This document shows positions 1 to 7,256 of a DNA stretch of 33,986 nucleotides, piece by piece. Location of the stretch: assembly GCA_016792685.1 (NCBI GenBank), contig JAEULQ010000111.1:1-33986 (forward strand), in the 5' to 3' direction. The DNA comes from Tabrizicola sp. Its GTDB lineage: Bacteria > Pseudomonadota > Alphaproteobacteria > Rhodobacterales > Rhodobacteraceae. The position numbers and the translations under genes were made by a program. How positions within the stretch are numbered: the first letter of the stretch is position 1; every line of letters begins with the position of its first letter. Below the pieces are notes generated by a model. The model was not told where the DNA came from. It did not search any database and saw only the letters and a list, made by a program, of their open reading frames with translations.

Positions 1-870
1 GACCCGACGCATTTCCAGAACCACGTCCTCTTCACCAACTATCAGTTCTACGTCGATGAGTTCGAGGCCTATGCCCGCGCGGCGCTGGGCGATCCGGCCT
101 CGGGTTATACGGGCTTTGTCGCGACCGGCAACCAGGTGATCACCACGCCGGACGGGGTGATCGAACCGGTCGCCAAGTTGCCGCAGATGCCGACCTATCA
201 CCTGAAACGCGCCGACGGGAACGGGATCACGCTTGTCAACATCGGCGTGGGCCCGTCGAATGCCAAGACCGCGACCGACCATATTGCCGTGCTCCGCCCC
301 CATGCCTGGCTGATGGTCGGCCATTGCGCGGGCCTGCGCAATTCGCAGTCGCTTGGCGATTTCGTGCTCGCCCATGCCTACCTGCGCGAAGACCACGTCC
401 TGGACGCAGACCTGCCGGTCTGGGTGCCGATCCCCGCGCTGGCCGAGATCCAGATTGCGCTGGAAAAGGCCGTGGCCGAGGTCACCCAGCTGGAAGGCTA
501 CGAGCTTAAGCGCATCATGCGGACAGGCACCGTCGCCACGATCGACAACCGCAACTGGGAGCTTCGCGACCAGTCCGGCCCGGTCCGCCGACTGTCGCAG
601 TCCCGTGCTGTCGCGCTGGACATGGAAAGCGCCACCATCGCCGCGAACGGGTTTCGGTTCCGGGTGCCCTATGGCACGCTGCTTTGCGTCTCCGACAAGC
701 CGCTCCATGGCGAGCTGAAGCTTCCCGGCATGGCCAGCGAGTTCTACAAGACCCAGGTCAGCCGTCACCTGCAGATCGGAATCCGCGCGATGGAACGGCT
801 GCGCGACACGCCGATCGAGCGGCTCCACAGCCGGAAACTCCGCAGTTTCGAGGAGACTGCTTTCCTTTGA
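1..870 (+). CDS. amn: AMP nucleosidase, 3' part (5' end outside window)
   Basis: AMP nucleosidase hydrolyses AMP to adenine and ribose 5-phosphate in the cytoplasm, so it helps set the adenylate pool. The frame is open from base 1 to the TGA at 868-870, giving 289 visible residues against about 480-500 for the family, so roughly the N-terminal 40 percent is missing. The visible part is the phosphorylase-like catalytic domain. Recognisable blocks are FQNHVLFTNYQFYVDEF near the left edge, MVGHCAGLRNSQSLGDFVLA, the segment around DLPVWVPIPALAEIQ, and a late LDMESATIAANGFRFRVPYG with the conserved DMES of this nucleoside-phosphorylase fold. It is followed by about 170 bases and then an HU gene on the same strand. 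No clear terminator separates them. Confidence 0.93.
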   Translation, partial: DPTHFQNHVLFTNYQFYVDEFEAYARAALGDPASGYTGFVATGNQVITTPDGVIEPVAKLPQMPTYHLKRADGNGITLVNIGVGPSNAKTATDHIAVLRPHAWLMVGHCAGLRNSQSLGDFVLAHAYLREDHVLDADLPVWVPIPALAEIQIALEKAVAEVTQLEGYELKRIMRTGTVATIDNRNWELRDQSGPVRRLSQSRAVALDMESATIAANGFRFRVPYGTLLCVSDKPLHGELKLPGMASEFYKTQVSRHLQIGIRAMERLRDTPIERLHSRKLRSFEETAFL

Positions 871-1037
871 CTTCGCGAAAATAGCGTCAAAAGCGGCCTT
901 TTCTTCGGTGAGGGGTTGATTTTGACCCCCAAACCGTGTGTCTGGGCCGTGGCCCCGGAAACGGGGATAGGACGCCCGCATTTCCCGGGCACAAGTCATG
1001 CCGATAAGACGTGCACATAACAACGAAGGATGATCCA

Positions 1038-1325
1038 ATGTCCAAACCGATGACCAAGACCCAGCTGGTGGCCGCTGTCGCCGATGCCATGGGCGCCGAC
1101 AAGAAGACCGCGAATGCCGCTCTGGATGCGATCGCCTCGGTCGTCGCCCGTGAAGTTGCCGCTGGCGGTTCGATCACCCTGCCGGGCCTCGGCAAGGTTG
1201 CCTGCAAGGCCCGCCCCGAGCGTCAGGTCCGCAACCCGGCAACCGGTGAGACCATGACCAAGCCGGCCGACAAGCAGGTGAAATTCGCCATCGCCAAGGC
1301 GCTGAAGGATGTCGTGAACGGCTAA
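1038..1325 (+). CDS. HU family DNA-binding protein
   Basis: This is a small nucleoid-associated protein of 95 residues, the usual HU length. HU dimers bend and compact DNA without strong sequence preference. The sequence shows the N-terminal helix pair (TKTQLVAAVADAMGADKKTA), the beta-arm region opening with GSITLPGLGKVACKARPERQ, and the arm tip RNPATGETM, where the conserved R-N-P-x-T-G-E intercalation motif is intact. The ATG at 1038 is preferred over the upstream in-frame TTG/ATG codons because an AAGGA lies just before it and HU proteins begin close to the first helix. A strong terminator follows at 1354-1378, so it is probably transcribed alone. I cannot tell HupA from HupB, so no symbol is given. 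Confidence 0.95.
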   Translation: MSKPMTKTQLVAAVADAMGADKKTANAALDAIASVVAREVAAGGSITLPGLGKVACKARPERQVRNPATGETMTKPADKQVKFAIAKALKDVVNG

Positions 1326-1353
1326 GCCTTCGCGAAAGCCCAATTCTGTGAGA

Positions 1354-1378
1354 GGGTCGCCCGACGGGCGGCCCTTTT
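1354..1378 (+). terminator. Rho-independent terminator after HU gene
   Basis: GGGTCGCCCG at 1354-1363 pairs with CGGGCGGCCC at 1365-1374 (one G-U pair; the inner pairs open to form the loop) and is followed by TTTT. It sits 28 bases after the HU stop codon. The ribosome binding site of the next gene starts only 6 bases further on. Confidence 0.85.
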
Positions 1379-1394
1379 GCATTGGAGGCATGTG

Positions 1395-1757
1395 ATGGCG
1401 CGAGTGACCGGTATCGGCGGGATCTTCTTCCGGGCGCAGGACCCGACCGCGCTGAATGACTGGTACAAGACCCATCTCGGCATCACCCAGCCCGATGTCG
1501 CGGTCTGGATGCAGGAGGCCGGGCCCACGGTCTTCTCACCCTTCAAGGCGACGACCGACTATTTCGCCGCCGACAAGCAATGGATGCTGAACCTCCGGGT
1601 CGAGGACCTGCCGGGGTTGATTGCCCAGCTTTCCGCCGCAGGCATCGCGGTCGAGACGCGGGCCGACTGGGATGGCGACGGGTCCTACGGCCATTTCGCC
1701 CGTATCCACGACCCGGAAGGCACCCCAATCGAGCTTTGGGAGCCACCGTCGTCCTGA
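1395..1757 (+). CDS. VOC family protein (glyoxalase/bleomycin-resistance fold)
   Basis: This is a 120-residue single-module vicinal-oxygen-chelate protein. The N-terminal VTGIGGIFFRAQDPTALNDWY is the typical first beta strand and helix. The C-terminal FARIHDPEGTPIELWEP is the classic final strand, with the metal-ligand Glu position (E in IELW) present. Family members include glyoxalases, dioxygenases and small-molecule resistance proteins, and the substrate cannot be inferred here. The ATG at 1395 has a GGAGG six bases upstream, which decides the start over the in-frame TTG at 1377. It is convergent with the GST at 1846, with a block of hairpins between them. Confidence 0.88.
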   Translation: MARVTGIGGIFFRAQDPTALNDWYKTHLGITQPDVAVWMQEAGPTVFSPFKATTDYFAADKQWMLNLRVEDLPGLIAQLSAAGIAVETRADWDGDGSYGHFARIHDPEGTPIELWEPPSS

Positions 1758-1762
1758 GGCCC

Positions 1763-1827
1763 GGAATTTTCGAAAATTCCGGACCGGAGCCTTTGAAGGC
1801 TCCGGCACGATTTCTTTGAAGAAATCG
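1763..1827. repeat. Three tandem palindromes (TTCGAA/TTTGAA-centred)
   Basis: Three perfect or near-perfect palindromes stand side by side: 1763-1780 (GGAATTTTCGAAAATTCC), 1785-1802 (GGAGCCTTTGAAGGCTCC) and 1808-1827 (CGATTTCTTTGAAGAAATCG). Each has a 7-8 bp stem and a TCGA or TTGA loop, and they are separated by only 4-5 bases. They fill the gap between two convergent genes. They could act as a bidirectional terminator or mRNA-end stabiliser, or belong to a dispersed repeat family; a related pair occurs at 15602-15642. Confidence 0.8.
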
Positions 1828-1845
1828 TTTCCCCGACCTGCATCG

Positions 1846-2454
1846 TCAGGCCGCCATCCGCGCGGCGTCCGCTTCCATCACCCTGGCCCGCGCGGGCCGC
1901 GCCTTGCAACGTTCGACCCAGTCGCGGATCATGGGATCATCCGGCGTCGCCTCGGCAAACCAGGCATAGGGCGCGTGCAGCAGGAGGTCGGCCGCCGAAT
2001 AGCTGTCCCCCAGAATCCAGGGGCCCCGTTCCAGCGCCGTCCTCAGCCGCGCCGCTGCCTGCTTGTGGTCGCGGAAGGTGGCATCAAGCCAGGGATGGTT
2101 GAGCCCCGCGCCCTCGAAGATCACCACCGGCTCAAGCACGCCCTGATACCAGGCCAGCCACCCGGCAAAGGCGCCCCAGTCCGGCGAACCGACCTTCGGT
2201 GCAAGGCCGCTCTCAGGGAATAGCGTCGTCAGATGCAGGATGATCGCCGCGCGTTCGGTAATCACCCGCCCGTCATGCACCAGCGCCGGCACCTTGCCCT
2301 CGGGATGCGGGTTCGCCGGGTCACGCTGGCCGCTGCCGTCGATCCGGGGGATCGTCACGATGCGGATGTCGATCTTGTCGGCAATCCCCATCTCCTCGAC
2401 CAGGGTCATGATCGCGGAAGACCGGCTTTGCGGGGAATGGAACAGGGTCAGCAT
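1846..2454 (-). CDS. Glutathione S-transferase family protein
   Basis: This is a 202-residue cytosolic GST. The N-terminal thioredoxin-fold domain starts MLTLFHSPQSRSSAIMTLVEE, with the catalytic-position Ser/Arg after FHSPQ and the cis-Pro in EGKVPALVHDG. The ERAAIILHL glutathione-binding segment follows, where E-R/S-A-A is typical. The C-terminal helical domain ends with the N-capping-like GDSYSAADLLLH. The ATG at 2454 is chosen because GST domains start there and AAAGGAGAG precedes it; the frame is open further upstream only by chance. The gene is divergent from a WYL regulator, 69 bases away, which probably controls it (inference). The substrate is unknown. Confidence 0.92.
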   Translation of the reverse strand: MLTLFHSPQSRSSAIMTLVEEMGIADKIDIRIVTIPRIDGSGQRDPANPHPEGKVPALVHDGRVITERAAIILHLTTLFPESGLAPKVGSPDWGAFAGWLAWYQGVLEPVVIFEGAGLNHPWLDATFRDHKQAAARLRTALERGPWILGDSYSAADLLLHAPYAWFAEATPDDPMIRDWVERCKARPARARVMEADAARMAA

Positions 2455-2481
2455 CTTTCTCTCCTTTGCTTTCCGATACGA

Positions 2482-2517
2482 CCTGTCTAACCTTTCAATC
2501 CTGTCAGAACCTGTCAG
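2482..2517. promoter_or_regulatory. Phased direct-repeat array, candidate operator
   Basis: Four imperfect direct repeats start at 2482 (CCTGTCTAA), 2491 (CCTTTCAAT), 2500 (CCTGTCAGAA) and 2510 (CCTGTCAGGA), spaced 9, 9 and 10 bp. They lie in the 69-bp gap between the divergent GST and WYL-regulator genes and overlap the likely promoters. A binding site for the adjacent regulator is the natural reading, but no binding evidence exists. Confidence 0.55.
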
Positions 2518-2523
2518 GATCAG

Positions 2524-3228
2524 ATGGCCCGCGCAGACCGCCTTCTCCGCCTTTTGAGCGTGTTCCGGATGCTGCCGCAGCCGGTGACCGCCGCCCGTCT
2601 GGCCGAAGAGACCGCCGTTTCGGAACGCACGCTCTACCGCGACATCGGAGCTTTGCGCGCGGCGGGTGCCTTGATCGACGGTGCGGCCGGGGCGGGATAC
2701 ACCCTGACCGAAGACCCCGCCCTGCCCCCGCAGATGTTCACCCGGCTTGAGGTCGAGGCGCTGGTTCTCGGCCTGGCCGAAGTCACCCTGTCCGGCGATC
2801 CGATGCTGGCCAAGGCCGCCACCGAAGCGCAGGCCAAGATCATCGCCACACTGCCCGACAGGGTGCAGCGCCACGCGATTCACGCCGTCAGCCGGTCCTA
2901 TCGGTACGAGCGCCGCAAGCCTGCCCCGCCGCATCTGCAGATCCTGCGCGAGGCGGCCTGGGAGGAACGCGCGGTCGATCTCACCTACCGCGACGCCTCC
3001 GGCCAGTTGACCGACCGGCGCATCTGGCCGCTTGGCACGGTCTTCCTCGACCGCGAGGTGATGTGCATGGCCTTCTGCTGCCTTCGCCAGGGCTTCCGCC
3101 GCTTCAAGGTGCTGGAAATGACCGATGTCCGGATCTCCGAGGAAAGTTTCCGCCCCCGCCGGGTGCCGCTGTTGCGCGCCTTCATCGAAGAGATGCGCGC
3201 CGAGCGACTTCGGCCCAGCCGCGCTTGA
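2524..3228 (+). CDS. YafY-family transcriptional regulator (HTH + WYL domain)
   Basis: This is a 234-residue cytoplasmic regulator. Residues about 1-60 form an HTH_11 winged helix (RADRLLRLLSVFRML, then VSERTLYRDIGALRAAG as the recognition helix). A linker of about 80 residues leads to a WYL-type ligand-sensing domain from about residue 135 (YRYERR ... VDLTYRDASGQLTDRRIWPLG). The core WYL signature reads IWPLG here. Most characterised WYL proteins sense small ligands or nucleic-acid-derived signals. It is transcribed divergently from a GST gene, with a repeat array between them that could be its operator, suggesting local control of the GST (inference). The ATG at 2524 follows the last repeat directly, with no strong Shine-Dalgarno. 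Confidence 0.9.
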   Translation: MARADRLLRLLSVFRMLPQPVTAARLAEETAVSERTLYRDIGALRAAGALIDGAAGAGYTLTEDPALPPQMFTRLEVEALVLGLAEVTLSGDPMLAKAATEAQAKIIATLPDRVQRHAIHAVSRSYRYERRKPAPPHLQILREAAWEERAVDLTYRDASGQLTDRRIWPLGTVFLDREVMCMAFCCLRQGFRRFKVLEMTDVRISEESFRPRRVPLLRAFIEEMRAERLRPSRA

Positions 3229-3267
3229 AGTGCCGCGAAGCCGCATGATAGCGTCGGTCCGCATCCC

Positions 3268-4194
3268 ATGGACCCGTCAATGACCGAAACCCCCGCCCTG
3301 CTTGACCCGACGAAGAAGCCGGCCGGGGCGATGACCATGGTCTACCAGGACTATTACTTCCTGCAGCGCTGGATCGACTATTACGGCCGCCAGTTCGGGC
3401 GCGAGCATCTTTACGTCCTGTCGCATGGCGGCGACCCCGAACATGCCCGCATCTGCGAGGGCGCCAACGTCATCCGCCTGCCGCGCGATGAAACCATGCA
3501 CCGCATGGACCGGCGGCGCTGGGCCTTCTGCAACCGGTTCTCGGCTGGTCTTCTGCGCTATTACAACTGGTTCATCGTCAGCGATGTCGACGAGGTGGTC
3601 ATTGTCGACCCCGACGTCGCGCCCGACCTGCTGACCTATCTCGGTCGCCATTCCGACCCCGCGACTGCGCCGGCCTCGCTGTCGCCCTTCGGGATCGAGC
3701 TGATCCACAACCCCGAGGCCGAGCCCGAACCGCTGGCGGACGATCAGCCCATCCTGTCGCGCCGCCGGGTATTCCGCGCGAATGCGAACTATTCCAAGCC
3801 CTGCATTCTACGCAAGGAAACCAGCTTCACTGTCGGCGGCCATGCCAACACGCACCAGCCCCGCCTGCTGGACCCGCATCTCTACCTGATCCACCTGCGG
3901 TTCTTCGACCACGACATGGTGACCAAACGGCTTTCCGGCCGCAAGGAAATGCGCAAGATCATGACCGGCGACCGCGACCCGGCGAAAGTCGGCCTTGCCT
4001 GGGGTCGCGATCTCGAGAAATTCGCCAAGCTTTCAAAAGGTGTGGCGGTCCGCGAGGATGCCGAACTGGCCGAGTTCCGCCAGAAGATGGTCGACGGGCA
4101 GGAACACCTTCACAACGGCAAGATCACCTTCTTCGGCGGTGGCCGCACCAAAGAGCTTTACCGCCTGCCCGAACGCTTCGCCTCGGTCTTCTGA
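3268..4194 (+). CDS. Glycosyltransferase, GT2-like (Glyco_tranf_2_4 type)
   Basis: This 308-residue protein is a likely inverting glycosyltransferase that uses a nucleotide sugar; acceptor and sugar are unknown. The fold is indicated by AMTMVYQDYYFLQRWIDYYG at residues 21-40, LYVLSHGGDPEH, and a metal-binding DXD-type DVDE at residues 106-109 after YYNWFIVS. The C-terminus ends YRLPERFASVF. It has no signal peptide or membrane segment, so it is probably cytoplasmic. A paralog at 21023 matches it in 39 of 52 residues across the N-terminal block by hand alignment and shares the YRLPERF tail. It is the first of three close-packed glycosyltransferase genes, and the next starts 25 bases after its stop. 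An alternative ATG lies at 3280. Confidence 0.88.
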   Translation: MDPSMTETPALLDPTKKPAGAMTMVYQDYYFLQRWIDYYGRQFGREHLYVLSHGGDPEHARICEGANVIRLPRDETMHRMDRRRWAFCNRFSAGLLRYYNWFIVSDVDEVVIVDPDVAPDLLTYLGRHSDPATAPASLSPFGIELIHNPEAEPEPLADDQPILSRRRVFRANANYSKPCILRKETSFTVGGHANTHQPRLLDPHLYLIHLRFFDHDMVTKRLSGRKEMRKIMTGDRDPAKVGLAWGRDLEKFAKLSKGVAVREDAELAEFRQKMVDGQEHLHNGKITFFGGGRTKELYRLPERFASVF

Positions 4195-4219
4195 CCGCCC
4201 CACGCAAAGGCCCAGACTC

Positions 4220-5032
4220 ATGGAACTGAACCGTCGCCCCGTCGCCTCGCTCTGGATTGGCGAAAGCCTGCATTACGTCAACCAGCTCTGCCTCAAGTCG
4301 CATCTGGTGATGGGCCACCCGGTCACGCTTTACTGCACCGACCAGGTCCGCAACGTGCCGAAGGGGGTCGAGGTCCGCCCTGCCTCGGAAATCATGCAGA
4401 TCGACCGCGCCATCGTTGCCGAGACCTCGGCCTCGTTCCTGTCAAACGTCTTCCGTTACAAGATGATTGCCGCCACCGGCGCGATCTGGATCGACTGCGA
4501 CGCCTTCTGCTACCGCCCCTTCCCCGAAGGCCAGGAACATATCTACGCCGGCCACGGCATGCGCGGGGCGCTCAACTGCGGTGTCGTCGCCATGCCGAAG
4601 ACCGGGCGGCTGATCGAAAGCCTGCTCGACTATTACGACAATCTGCCCGACTACCCCGCCTGGTGGGGCAACAAGCAGCGCAAGAAGATGGACAAGCTGG
4701 ACCGTTCGATCCCGAAGGCCGTCCGCATCTACCAGACCGAACGCACCGCCTTTGGCCCGCAGGCCTTCACCCATTTCGCAGGGGTGACCGGCGATATCGA
4801 CAAGGCCATGACTGCCGACACGCTTTACCCGGTGCCCTTCCAGCTGAATGATGTCTTCTACGACCCCCATTCCAACGTCGAAGGCCATTTTACCGACGCA
4901 ACCCTGTCGGTTCACATCTACACCAACGCCGCCCGGCCCTGGTGGCGCAAGAACCCGCCGCTGAAGGGCAGCTACATCGCCCGGATGTGCGAGAAGCTCG
5001 ACATTGACCCCACCGCCGCGCTGGAAGAATGA
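4220..5032 (+). CDS. Glycosyltransferase with DXD motif (Gly_transf_sug-like)
   Basis: This 270-residue protein resembles the glycosyltransferase family with a sugar-binding DXD region (GT32-like capsular or mannosyl transferases). SLWIGESLHYVNQLCLKS at the N-terminus is the typical opening strand and helix. SNVFRYKMIAATGAIWIDCD contains the R-Y-x-x-L-like helix and the DXD motif DCD at residues 92-94. NCGVVAMPKTG follows as the conserved acceptor-side strand. The ATG at 4220 is chosen from the domain start; the frame is open further upstream inside the previous gene only by chance. Its stop overlaps the next start (ATGA at 5029-5032), so translational coupling is likely. Donor and acceptor cannot be inferred. 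Confidence 0.85.
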   Translation: MELNRRPVASLWIGESLHYVNQLCLKSHLVMGHPVTLYCTDQVRNVPKGVEVRPASEIMQIDRAIVAETSASFLSNVFRYKMIAATGAIWIDCDAFCYRPFPEGQEHIYAGHGMRGALNCGVVAMPKTGRLIESLLDYYDNLPDYPAWWGNKQRKKMDKLDRSIPKAVRIYQTERTAFGPQAFTHFAGVTGDIDKAMTADTLYPVPFQLNDVFYDPHSNVEGHFTDATLSVHIYTNAARPWWRKNPPLKGSYIARMCEKLDIDPTAALEE

Positions 5033-6819
5033 GCTTCACCAAACAGACCAGCCCGCATGGGTCGCTGGTGGTCCTGTCCACCATGAAGGACGAAGGTCCC
5101 TTCGTCGTGGAATGGGTCGCACATCACCTGGCCTTGGGCTTCACCGAGCTGATGGTCTACACGAACGACTGCTCGGACGGGACCGACACGCTCTTGAAGC
5201 GGCTGGAGGCGATGGACACCGGCGTCCATCACCGCGAAAACGTGATCCCCAAGGGGATGAAGCCGCACCCCTCGATGCTGAAATCCGCCGCCGAAGAGCC
5301 GTTGATCGTCAATTCCGACTGGGTTCTGGTCATCGACGCCGACGAGTTCATGGTCATCAACCACCCCTCGGGCACGCTCGACGGTCTGGTGGCCGATCTC
5401 AACGCGCGTGGCGCCCATGCCATGGTGATGACCTGGCGCATCTTCGGGTCCTCCGGGGTCCGCGACTGGTCGCGCGCGCCGATCACCGACCAGTTCACCC
5501 GCGCCGCGCCCGAATTCTGGAACAAGGGCTGGGGCACCAAGACCATGCTGCGCTTCGATGCCGAATATCAGCGGCTTGGCATGCATCGTCCGGTCATCAA
5601 GGAGAAGTTCCGCGAAACCGACTATCCCGACACGCAGCTCTGGGTGAATGGCTCGGGGCGGCCGCTGGAAGAATGGTTCAAGTTCCGTGGCTGGCGTTCG
5701 ATCCGCCGGACGGTGGGTTATGACTGGGCGCAGATCAACCACTATGCCATCAAGTCGATGGATGCCTATACGCTGCGCAAGTTTCGTGGCAACGCGAACG
5801 GCAAGCTGACAAAATACGGCTCTGACTACTGGTCACTGCAGGACCGCAACGAAGTCGAGGACCTGAACATCCTTCGCTACCGCGACCGGCGCAACGCGAT
5901 CATGGCCGCACTTTTGCAGGATGACGAGGTCCGGCGCCTGCACGAAGCCGCCCATGCCAGGGCCGAAGCGCGTCTGGCCGAGATCCGCCTGACGCCCGAC
6001 TATCAGACCATGGTTGACGACCTTGTCGCGGGCTCTCAGGTGCCGATCAGCCAGGTCGTGGCCAAGCCGCCAAAGCTGCGCGACAAGGAGGCCGTCAAGG
6101 CCGTCCAGACCAAGCTTGAACAGCGCCGCAACGCCCTGCCGAAAGAAGAACGCCGCACGCCGCCCCCGCCCGGCTGGGGCTCGCCCTTCGCTTCACCCTA
6201 TGTCTCTGGCTCGGCAGACCTGTCTGCCGAGATCCCGCTGGAACTGGTCGAGAACCAGACCCTGAAGATCCCTCTCGATCCCAGGGTCTTCACCGCCGCG
6301 ACGATGGAAGTGCTGAAATCGGGCAAGTTCGACCGCCGCCATGCCCGCAACATCGCGGGCTTCCTGAACGGTTGCAGCCGGTTTCTCGACCTCGATTGCG
6401 GCATCGGCTTCGTCGGGCTGCGCGCCCGCGCTGCCCTGCCTGAACTGCAGGTCACGCTGCACGAAGAACGCCCCTCGCTGCGGGTCTTCTCCCGCCGGGT
6501 TGCCGAGCTGAACTTTCCCGATCCGTCCGGCATCGCCTGGTCGCACCTGACGCTGAACCCGGATGGTATCTGGTCCGGGCTGAACAAGCTTCTGACGCAG
6601 ACCCGGCCCGAGGTGCTGCGCCTCTCCGGCCCCCTCCTGCCGGGCGAGGCCTTCACGTCCGAAAACCTGACCGGCGTCCGCCGTGTGCTGATCCCTTTCC
6701 TCGACCCGTCCGAAGTCACCGCCGCCCGGACGAAATTCGCCCCCACGCTGGCCGCGCTTGGTTTCACCGAGGACACGAACGGCGAGCCGAACGGCACGAT
6801 CTACCTGCGCCGCGAATAG
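5029..6819 (+). CDS. Glycosyltransferase (GT2-like) fused to methyltransferase-like domain
   Basis: This is a 596-residue two-part protein. Residues about 10-300 form a Glyco_tranf_2_4-type domain: LVVLSTMKDEGPFVVEWVAH, then VYTNDCSDGTD and the metal-binding DADE at residues 103-106. A charged linker (about 330-390, including a PPPPGWG stretch) leads to a C-terminal region of about 200 residues. There FLDLDCGIGFVGL at 452-464 resembles SAM-methyltransferase motif I, followed by HEERPSLRVFSRRVAELN as a motif II-like helix. The end resembles FkbM-type proteins. Motif I carries an unusual D-C in place of G-x, so activity is uncertain. The start overlaps the previous stop by 4 bases. It is the last gene of the cluster. 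Confidence 0.85.
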   Translation: MSFTKQTSPHGSLVVLSTMKDEGPFVVEWVAHHLALGFTELMVYTNDCSDGTDTLLKRLEAMDTGVHHRENVIPKGMKPHPSMLKSAAEEPLIVNSDWVLVIDADEFMVINHPSGTLDGLVADLNARGAHAMVMTWRIFGSSGVRDWSRAPITDQFTRAAPEFWNKGWGTKTMLRFDAEYQRLGMHRPVIKEKFRETDYPDTQLWVNGSGRPLEEWFKFRGWRSIRRTVGYDWAQINHYAIKSMDAYTLRKFRGNANGKLTKYGSDYWSLQDRNEVEDLNILRYRDRRNAIMAALLQDDEVRRLHEAAHARAEARLAEIRLTPDYQTMVDDLVAGSQVPISQVVAKPPKLRDKEAVKAVQTKLEQRRNALPKEERRTPPPPGWGSPFASPYVSGSADLSAEIPLELVENQTLKIPLDPRVFTAATMEVLKSGKFDRRHARNIAGFLNGCSRFLDLDCGIGFVGLRARAALPELQVTLHEERPSLRVFSRRVAELNFPDPSGIAWSHLTLNPDGIWSGLNKLLTQTRPEVLRLSGPLLPGEAFTSENLTGVRRVLIPFLDPSEVTAARTKFAPTLAALGFTEDTNGEPNGTIYLRRE

Positions 6820-7091
6820 GTTTCACACGGCGCCAAGTACCCTGCCGAAGGCCGCCGCCGTGCCTGCAAACGCGAGTGCCGACGACAAGCCTCCCCCCGC
6901 GCTTGGCTTCCGATTCGTGGTCGCTGTCTCAGACTGGTTAACGCCGCTGCCTGCCAGACCAGTGCCATACGGATGCCAGACACAAAGCAGACGCAAGGCA
7001 GACCGGAATTTCCAAGCCAATTCAGCGGATTAACACAGCGCGCGCCAGCCGCTGGCCGCCACCGCTTCACCCTTCCCTAACCAAAGCCCCC
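6820..7091. other. Gene-free stretch upstream of the thi promoter
   Basis: About 270 bases between the glycosyltransferase cluster and the thiamine operon. Open frames exist on both strands, but none shows a recognisable domain or a good ribosome binding site. I see no convincing terminator, RNA gene or repeat here. Confidence 0.5.
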
Positions 7092-7119
7092 TTGCGGACC
7101 CGGTACATTCCCCTATGTT
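7092..7119 (+). promoter_or_regulatory. Candidate sigma-70 promoter of thiBPQ
   Basis: TTGCGG at 7092-7097 and TATGTT at 7114-7119 are separated by 16 bases. Transcription would begin near 7125-7127, exactly at the 5' strand of riboswitch helix P1, which supports the call. Confidence 0.5.
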
Positions 7120-7125
7120 CACCCC

Positions 7126-7209
7126 TACCTCGGGGTGCCCGTCACACGGCTGAGATGCGCAAGCGAACCCGTCGAACCTGAACCGGATCATACCGGCGGA
7201 GGGAAGGTG
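7126..7209 (+). promoter_or_regulatory. TPP riboswitch (THI element)
   Basis: The conserved aptamer parts are present in order: ACCTCGGGGTGCC (7127-7139), CTGAGAT (7150-7156), ACCCGTCGAACCTGA (7168-7182), then CCGGATCATACCGG and GGAGGGAAGGT ending at 7208. ACCT at 7127-7130 pairs with AGGT at 7205-7208 as helix P1, matching the arrangement known for E. coli thiM. The element lies 48 bases before thiB and should repress the operon when thiamine pyrophosphate is bound. Translational control is suggested by a downstream anti-Shine-Dalgarno sequence. Confidence 0.95.
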
Positions 7210-7215
7210 CATGGG

Positions 7216-7252
7216 TTCTCCATCCCCGACCATTCCGTCGCAACTTGGAGAA
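7216..7252 (+). promoter_or_regulatory. Candidate Shine-Dalgarno sequestering hairpin
   Basis: TTCTCCA at 7216-7222 is perfectly complementary to TGGAGAA at 7246-7252, which contains the thiB ribosome binding site. The same anti-Shine-Dalgarno can instead pair TCTCC (7217-7221) with GGAGG at 7198-7202 inside the aptamer. The two pairings exclude each other, giving a simple on/off switch (inference from complementarity). Confidence 0.6.
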
Positions 7253-7256
7253 AACG

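Noticed and set aside
6820-7091. Open frames on both strands before the thi operon
   Set aside because: They have poor start signals, low-complexity translation and no recognisable domain; GC-rich DNA produces such frames by chance.
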